A stretch of DNA of 64,000 bases from contig NC_090319.1 in assembly GCF_040869045.1 (NCBI RefSeq), forward strand, positions 263,206,897-263,270,896, in the 5' to 3' direction. A program made the translations under genes and the position numbers. Source of the DNA: Eurosta solidaginis. Lineage: Eukaryota > Arthropoda > Insecta > Diptera > Tephritidae. Positions within the stretch are counted from its first letter, which is position 1. Each line of letters opens with the position of its first letter. The notes beneath the pieces were generated by a model, which was not told the origin of the DNA, did no database searches, and saw only the letters and a program-made list of their open reading frames with translations. This document shows positions 59,280 to 64,000 of this stretch, piece by piece.

Positions 59280-59487
59280 AAATAAATTTGTAGATATATT
59301 TTTATAATTTGTTTATTAAAACTATATTTTTCAAGAATATTTCTTTGAATGAAAATGTTTGATACATAAAATGAAAATCTAAAATAAGTTTTTCTATGAA
59401 TATTAGAAAACATTTCTCATACAAAGTTATTTAAAGTTTATAGGAGCAATTAACTAAAGTACAATTAAAATTAATTATAATATAACT
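59280..59487 (-). repeat. 5' LTR of the gypsy element
   Basis: 208 bp, starting (minus) AGTTATATTATAATT and ending AAATTTATTT. The partner is 50173-50383. The TGCG target duplication lies at 59488-59491. Confidence 0.92.
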
Positions 59488-59491
59488 TGCG

Positions 59492-60577
59492 CTACACGTT
59501 AATCTACAGCCCCAGCTGCTATTATTATTTGATGAGGTGACGTAATTTGGCTGAAGGAATCTGTTTCGACCTGGAAGGTATTTCTTTGGGGATCCAATAG
59601 GGCAATAGCGGTAAAGGAATTAGCAAAGCGCTATGGATCCGAGGTTTGAGCCACTCACCGTCAGTGCAGCACGCGCCCTTAAAGGAGTGAGGAATTCTAT
59701 TATTAAAACGAAGATTGAAATGCTGCATGTTTAAAGTTCAAAAACTAAAATCTGAGTATAACAAATGTCTCACTGGCTGAAAACATATTTCTTCTTATAC
59801 TTCGTTTATTACAATATCCCATTGTGCCACTCAAACATTACCATTCTTGTGCTAATATAAGCAGCGACTATGCTAAGTAAATATGTTTGTGCTTCGATTT
59901 TGCCGCAGTCTTCGTACTTCTTGAATTTAATTAGAGAATTTCTCGGCTTGTAATTAGAAGATTCTTTTTACATGCGCGGGAATTTCGCAATTAAAACCTT
60001 TTTGATAAATTACATGCGAGAATAATATATGTTTTAGTAAATATGTATACATACATATATATATATATATGCGTAAGTACCGTTACATGCTAAATACTTA
60101 CATACACTCCTAATAAGCGTGTGGTATCAGCGCTATGCCCTTACAAACGTTTCCAATTCAAATATAGAAAGATTTAAGCTCTAGTTCTTGCGATGGTGTT
60201 TAGTGTGATGGGTGGGGGGAGGTAAGACATTTTTGATGCTTCAGTGAACTGTGTTATTCTTGTTTCATACTCCTACAACTTTTGCGTTTCTAATAAACGC
60301 CCAGTGCTGGTTTTCGCTGCTACACTCAAGATATGAACAAGTGGCGGCAGGAGTATCTTTTACTTCTGCAGGATATTGTTGTTGGTGGATGTACTAGAAT
60401 TTGTTAAAGCAGCAAAGTAGAAAAGATTTATATGTGTTGATTTGTATAAGAATATGTATGTTATATTTGATGCCAAAATATTTGAAATAGTAAAACAAGC
60501 GGCTAAACGCATGAAATTACAGCCGTACATACTCGTAAGTACACTCACATATAAACAAATTCTTATAACTTCAAACA
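59492..60577. other. No recognised gene; (AT)n near 60053
   Basis: Nothing supported except an AT run at about 60053-60070. Confidence 0.4.
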
Positions 60578-60861
60578 TACATTAGACTGCGTCAAAAAAT
60601 TACACAAGACGTATTTTTTCATCCTTTTTATCTTGTGCCATTTGATCTCTGAAATCGTTTTCATATATTTAGAAAAATGAAAGGAAAGGAACGGAACTGA
60701 GGGGAAAGGAAACATAAGAAGAAGAGAATCGGTAAACGGAGGCTGGGAACGGAACTAGAGCCTAAAGCGAATGACGTGTTAGGTATAATTTGCTATCGAC
60801 GTTTTAATGGTTTGTTATCGATGAATTATCAGTTTGTTATAGACGAAAGGTGGGCGTGTTA

Positions 60862-61262
60862 TACATTAGACTGGGTCGATTTATTACCCGATATCGCGTC
60901 ATCGATTTTTCGATAGGATTTGGGCTCAGGAAAAAAAGTTCTACTATGCATACCCAAAAAATAATTTTCGAGCCTGCGAAATTTCATTTTTTTTACTTTT
61001 TTTCGACTTATATACCTGTATGTTTACACATCGAACTTCACGAGTACTGGGTAATCATGCCTTATTTTAATCCTAAAAAGGAGGAACTGTAAGATAAATA
61101 GCAAAAAAAAAAAAGTTCAGAAAACAGGAGAGGGACATGGGAGAGATCGAAAGAGAGAAATTGATAAAAAGTAAAATGAATTGGATTACTTTTCACCAAC
61201 TTTTAGAGGGAGGTCTTAAGCAAATGTTTTGTTAATTATGGCTTTCAACTCAGTCTAATGTA
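60862..61262. mobile_element. MITE-like element with TACATTAGACTG ends
   Basis: TACATTAGACTG at 60862-60873 and its reverse complement at 61251-61262. The left 150 bp (GGGTCGATTT, ATCGATTTTTCGATAGG, ATGCATACCCAAAAAATAAT) is homologous to the left arm of the element at 63283. A further direct copy of TACATTAGACTG at 60578-60589 suggests a second, overlapping or nested copy (60578-61262). Confidence 0.65.
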
Positions 61263-62189
61263 CACACATATGTATATGAGGCAATTAATTGTATGTGAAA
61301 ATAAACATGAATATGTTTCTAGTTTGGTGATTTTTGCAAGTACATAACAAATGATTTTGGGTCATGTTGTTCCGCAAAAAATTAGTATTGCTAAATTTCA
61401 GTATGTATTCATCTCCATTTCTATGACCGAAAAATATGTGTCCACGATACATTACAACCGATTCTGCCATATGTTATTATACACTATGACAAACGGAGGT
61501 GCGTGTCTCTGCTATAAAGCGCAACCCGTTTTGTAGCGAGTGATTTAACCACTGCCGAGTCTTCAAAAATTGTCGCTAGATGGGTCTGCTAAACATTATC
61601 TAAATGATGATAAGCGTTTTTTAATCCCCAAATGTAGATGTATATACATTTATAAAACAAAACACGGCTATTTTAAAGATAGTAGATAAGTATATTTATA
61701 TAGCTGTAAAGCATAATACCGAAGCAATGGCTCATAATGAAAAGTCCTTAAAAATGTGATTCAATCCCCCAACCACAAAAAAAAAAATAAATAACGAAAC
61801 ATGAATGTAAGTTGGAAAATCCTGCGAAAGGCTTAAACTAAGACTGACAAACACCTGAGACATTCAATTATGCCGACAAAGTCTCATTCGCGTACACAGA
61901 TGCAGCAACACACACACGCACACACACACAGACTAAGTAGCGTGCACATTTTTACATTAGCTGGAAAAGAGGGAGAATGGGTGTCGCAAGCAATATTGTC
62001 AAATGCTGCCAAAGGTAAAGAATACAATGAAGGAAAGAAAAATAATGTATAAAAAAGGTAAGCAAGTAAAAAAATACATTAAAACAAAAAGAAATCTGGT
62101 TTTTAAAAAGACATTTACCCTTCATATACAAATTTGTATGTGAACTACAATGGAATTATAAAACAAAACTTAATCTAGCATTATGAAAA
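61263..62189. other. No recognised gene; (CA)n at 61908-61930
   Basis: AT-rich sequence with a CA dinucleotide run of 23 bp interrupted by one G. No supported coding region. Confidence 0.4.
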
Positions 62190-62660
62190 ATGAATTCGAG
62201 ACTGTGAATGACTTCGTCTATCTGAGAACCAACATTAACAGCGAAAACTATATCATCATCATCATACCGGTCCTGACGCATGACTCGCAATCATAGACGG
62301 TGTCCAGAAAAGATTATATGCCTCTTGGAGCGTTCGAAAGAAAAGCTCTTCGGAAGATTTATGGTCCTGTCCGTAACGCCGACGGCGAGTATCGAAGGAG
62401 CTATAATGATAAGCTGCATGAGCTATACGCAATTATGAACATAGTGCAATGAATAAAAGTCCAAAGACTTCGCTGGCTAGGTAGCATTTCAATCGACACC
62501 GTAGTTTGGAAGAAAAGGAAGGCGATACCTCAACTAAGTTGGGAGAGGCAGGTGCAGGAATTGGCATCAATTACCGCAATACAGTAAAAGCTGGCGTCAC
62601 TTGTCACGAAACGGCCAAATCGCTTTGGCGGTTAAGTCCTAACTAATGATGATGGTTTCA
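62190..62660 (+). pseudogene. LINE C-terminal fragment (LRKIYGP type)
   Basis: Translated in pieces: FETVNDFVYLRTNIN, then PLGAFERKALRKIYGPV, DGEYRRSYNDKLHELY, KVQRLRWLGS and a basic W-rich end. This series (FExVxxFxYLGxxI, FERKxLRxIxGP, RxNxELYxLY, RLRWLGH) is the standard region after the reverse transcriptase in several non-LTR families. Two or more stops and a CATCATCATCAT insertion break it. No catalytic part is present. Confidence 0.75.
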
Positions 62661-63282
62661 ATATAATATCTGAACTCTTGAAAGGTCAGTTGGGGAAAAT
62701 ATCAAAACTTGTGGTAAGTTTAAGTTAGGTTGAACTGGCCCGCTGCAAGGAACTCACTCTATAGTGTGACCACAGAGGTACCAGAAGTTTGTTCAACTGT
62801 GATTAATTTTGAGACCTTTTTAGAATGACTCTGCTACTATTGCGTGACCAATTCGGGACCCTTTCGTAATAATGTAGGAACTACTTCGAGATCAACTCTA
62901 AAATCTGTTAGGTTATATCGGGTCTACCTCAGAACCTTTTTGGATCTACTTTAGTACTTTTTTATAACTAGTGCGGGGACGTTTTCAAGACGATTTGGTA
63001 TAATTTCAGGACTATTTGTGCAGGGCTTTATAGGCTTGATATCGGTGATAACCGATGTCGAAAATTTATTGTTTTCCTTGTGGATTCTTACCGAAAAGCT
63101 AAGGATTTGTTATTGATAAAAAGGTTATCGGTTATTTATCGTCGAAAGGCCAATAATACGATGATAAAAACCTGATATTCCGTCGATGTTAACCAATTAC
63201 GATTATAGAATTGTTATCGCAGAAATATCTCAGTTTTGTATACAACTGAAAAAACATCATGGTCTTCTTCCTTATCTATCTA
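62661..63282. other. No recognised gene; TATCG/CGATA-rich stretch 63030-63230
   Basis: The part 63030-63230 is rich in GTTATCG and CGATAA words on both strands and resembles 60781-60860, suggesting repeat debris. Nothing else supported. Confidence 0.4.
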
Positions 63283-63695
63283 CATACTAGACTGGGTCGA
63301 TACCGGTATCTCGCCATCGATTTTTCGATAGGGTTTTGTCTCCGGAAAAAAAAGTTCCACTACGCATACCCAAAAAAATAATTTTGGAGCCTGCGAATTT
63401 AAATTTTTTTGACTTTCGACTTTGATTTTTAAGGTTTTTTTCATGACATACTAAAAATATTTTAATTTGATTGTAAAATTTTCATTTTTGGGTCGGAAAT
63501 TTTTTTTAGTAGGTCATGAAAAAATCCTTAAAAATCAAAGTCGAAAAAAGACAAAAAAAATGATATTTCGCAAGCTCGAAAATTATTTTTTTGGGTATGC
63601 GTAGTGGAACTTTTTTCCTGAGCCCAAATCCTATCGGAAAATCGATGGCGCGATATCGGTTAACTTTCGTCTATACAAATCGACCCACCCTATTA
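63283..63695. mobile_element. Palindromic MITE, about 413 bp
   Basis: The left arm (from GACTGGGTCGAT) and right arm (to ATCGACCCACCC) are inverted repeats of roughly 165-185 bp around a loop near 63455-63510. The arms share ATCGATTTTTCGATAGG/CCTATCGGAAAATCGAT, CGCATACCCAAAAAAATAAT and AAGTCAAAAAAA-type words. It encodes nothing. It is related to the element at 60862. Confidence 0.8.
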
Positions 63696-63792
63696 TATAT
63701 GTGTGTGTATATGTATACTTGGCGCGATTTACCTCCTAAGAGATTTAGGCAGAGCTTCTGTTCCAATTTGCATCGTGCTCCATATTAATTTT

Positions 63793-63985
63793 TCCTACAA
63801 ATTGGCGGGACGGGACCTACATGTTTTATCCCAACTCTGAACAACATCTGCAAAGGTAGATTAATTTTCACTGAGAAGTTTTTCATGGCAGAAATACACT
63901 CGTAGTGCTTGCCAAGTCACTGCCGAGGGGCGATCCAGCTTCGAAAAGCTTTATTCTCATTGGAAACCTTTTTCTTCTGAATTTT
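63793..63985 (+). repeat. Dispersed repeat, partial at right edge
   Basis: Related to 22131-22290 (see that entry). It contains GAGAAGTTTTTCATGGCAG and CACTGCCGAGGGGCGAT, words that I recall from a common dipteran interspersed repeat with a tRNA-like end lying further to the right, outside this window. Confidence 0.6.
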
Positions 63986-64000
63986 TGATAATACTTTGCT

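Larger units (their letters stand above)
50173..59487 (-). mobile_element. 17.6/297-like gypsy LTR retrotransposon with three nested insertions
   Basis: Direct repeats of about 210 bp bound the element (50173-50383 and 59280-59487), each flanked outside by the 4-bp target duplication TGCG (50169-50172 and 59488-59491). On the minus strand the LTR starts AGTTATATTATAATT; it is followed by a GGCGCAGTC primer-binding site (tRNA-Ser type, used by 17.6, 297 and tom) and preceded at the 3' end by a GAGGGGGA polypurine tract. The order is gag, protease, RT, RNase H, integrase, with no env seen. Insertions: TIR element (57017-58907) and foldback (56005-56773) in gag, copy E (50699-52884) in the integrase. 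Without them it is about 4.5 kb. Internal deletion in RT and several stops make it inactive. Confidence 0.93.

Overview
The window reads as gene-poor, transposon-packed nuclear DNA of a higher fly, most likely a tephritid fruit fly. The reasons are the AT-rich base composition, the jockey-clade LINEs, a 17.6/297-type gypsy element, an insect-style hAT element, LOA/R1-like LINE debris, and dispersed repeats that I recall from tephritid sequence. That recollection cannot be checked here. I found no intact single-copy host gene, rRNA or tRNA gene, and no bacterial feature. Nearly every long reading frame is a transposon remnant or an accidental frame in a repeat.

Layout. 1-1791: unrecognised. 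1792-9867: two long copies (A, B) of an unclassified repeat family in convergent orientation 23 bp apart, then a decayed relative. 10947-11205: LINE RNase H debris. 11962-15209: a 3.2-kb element with terminal inverted repeats that carries a decayed, multi-exon gene resembling the SAMD3-like uncharacterised family. 15270-15798: a broken gene of a second arthropod repeat-associated family. 17539-27487: copies C and D, nearly identical in the parts compared and convergent, flanking 2.9 kb that includes a short divergent member (S). 28005-41032: one nested block. Copy F was hit by jockey-clade LINE-1, which was itself hit by copy G and lost its reverse transcriptase; F was also hit by jockey-clade LINE-2. 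Target-site duplications at both LINEs let F be reconnected. 42680-47496: a decayed hAT element containing a 645-bp solo LTR. 49130-49760: LOA/R1-like LINE debris. 50173-59487: a 17.6/297-like LTR retrotransposon on the minus strand, with LTRs, TSD, primer-binding site and polypurine tract all visible, interrupted by copy E, a 769-bp foldback element and a 1.9-kb TIR element. 59488-64000: miniature inverted-repeat elements, a LINE C-terminal fragment, simple repeats and a partial dispersed repeat at the right edge.

The dominant feature is the A-to-G/S family (2.2-4.3 kb long forms, 0.8 kb short form). One end reads TATACTCAG and begins with a hairpin; the other reads CAAGTAAGG and has a second hairpin just inside it. 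Long copies carry a GGAC microsatellite of variable length, many CCACGCCC-type GC boxes, and a tandem array of a 128-bp unit (about 6 to 21 units). No copy shows a convincing target-site duplication or a protein of its own. I infer a non-autonomous element mobilised in trans, possibly Helentron/HINE-like. The family name and mechanism are not established from this sequence.

Insertion order gives a relative history. F and B belong to an older subfamily; LINE-1 entered F; G, of the younger A/C/D/G subfamily, entered LINE-1; C and D are the closest pair and probably the youngest.
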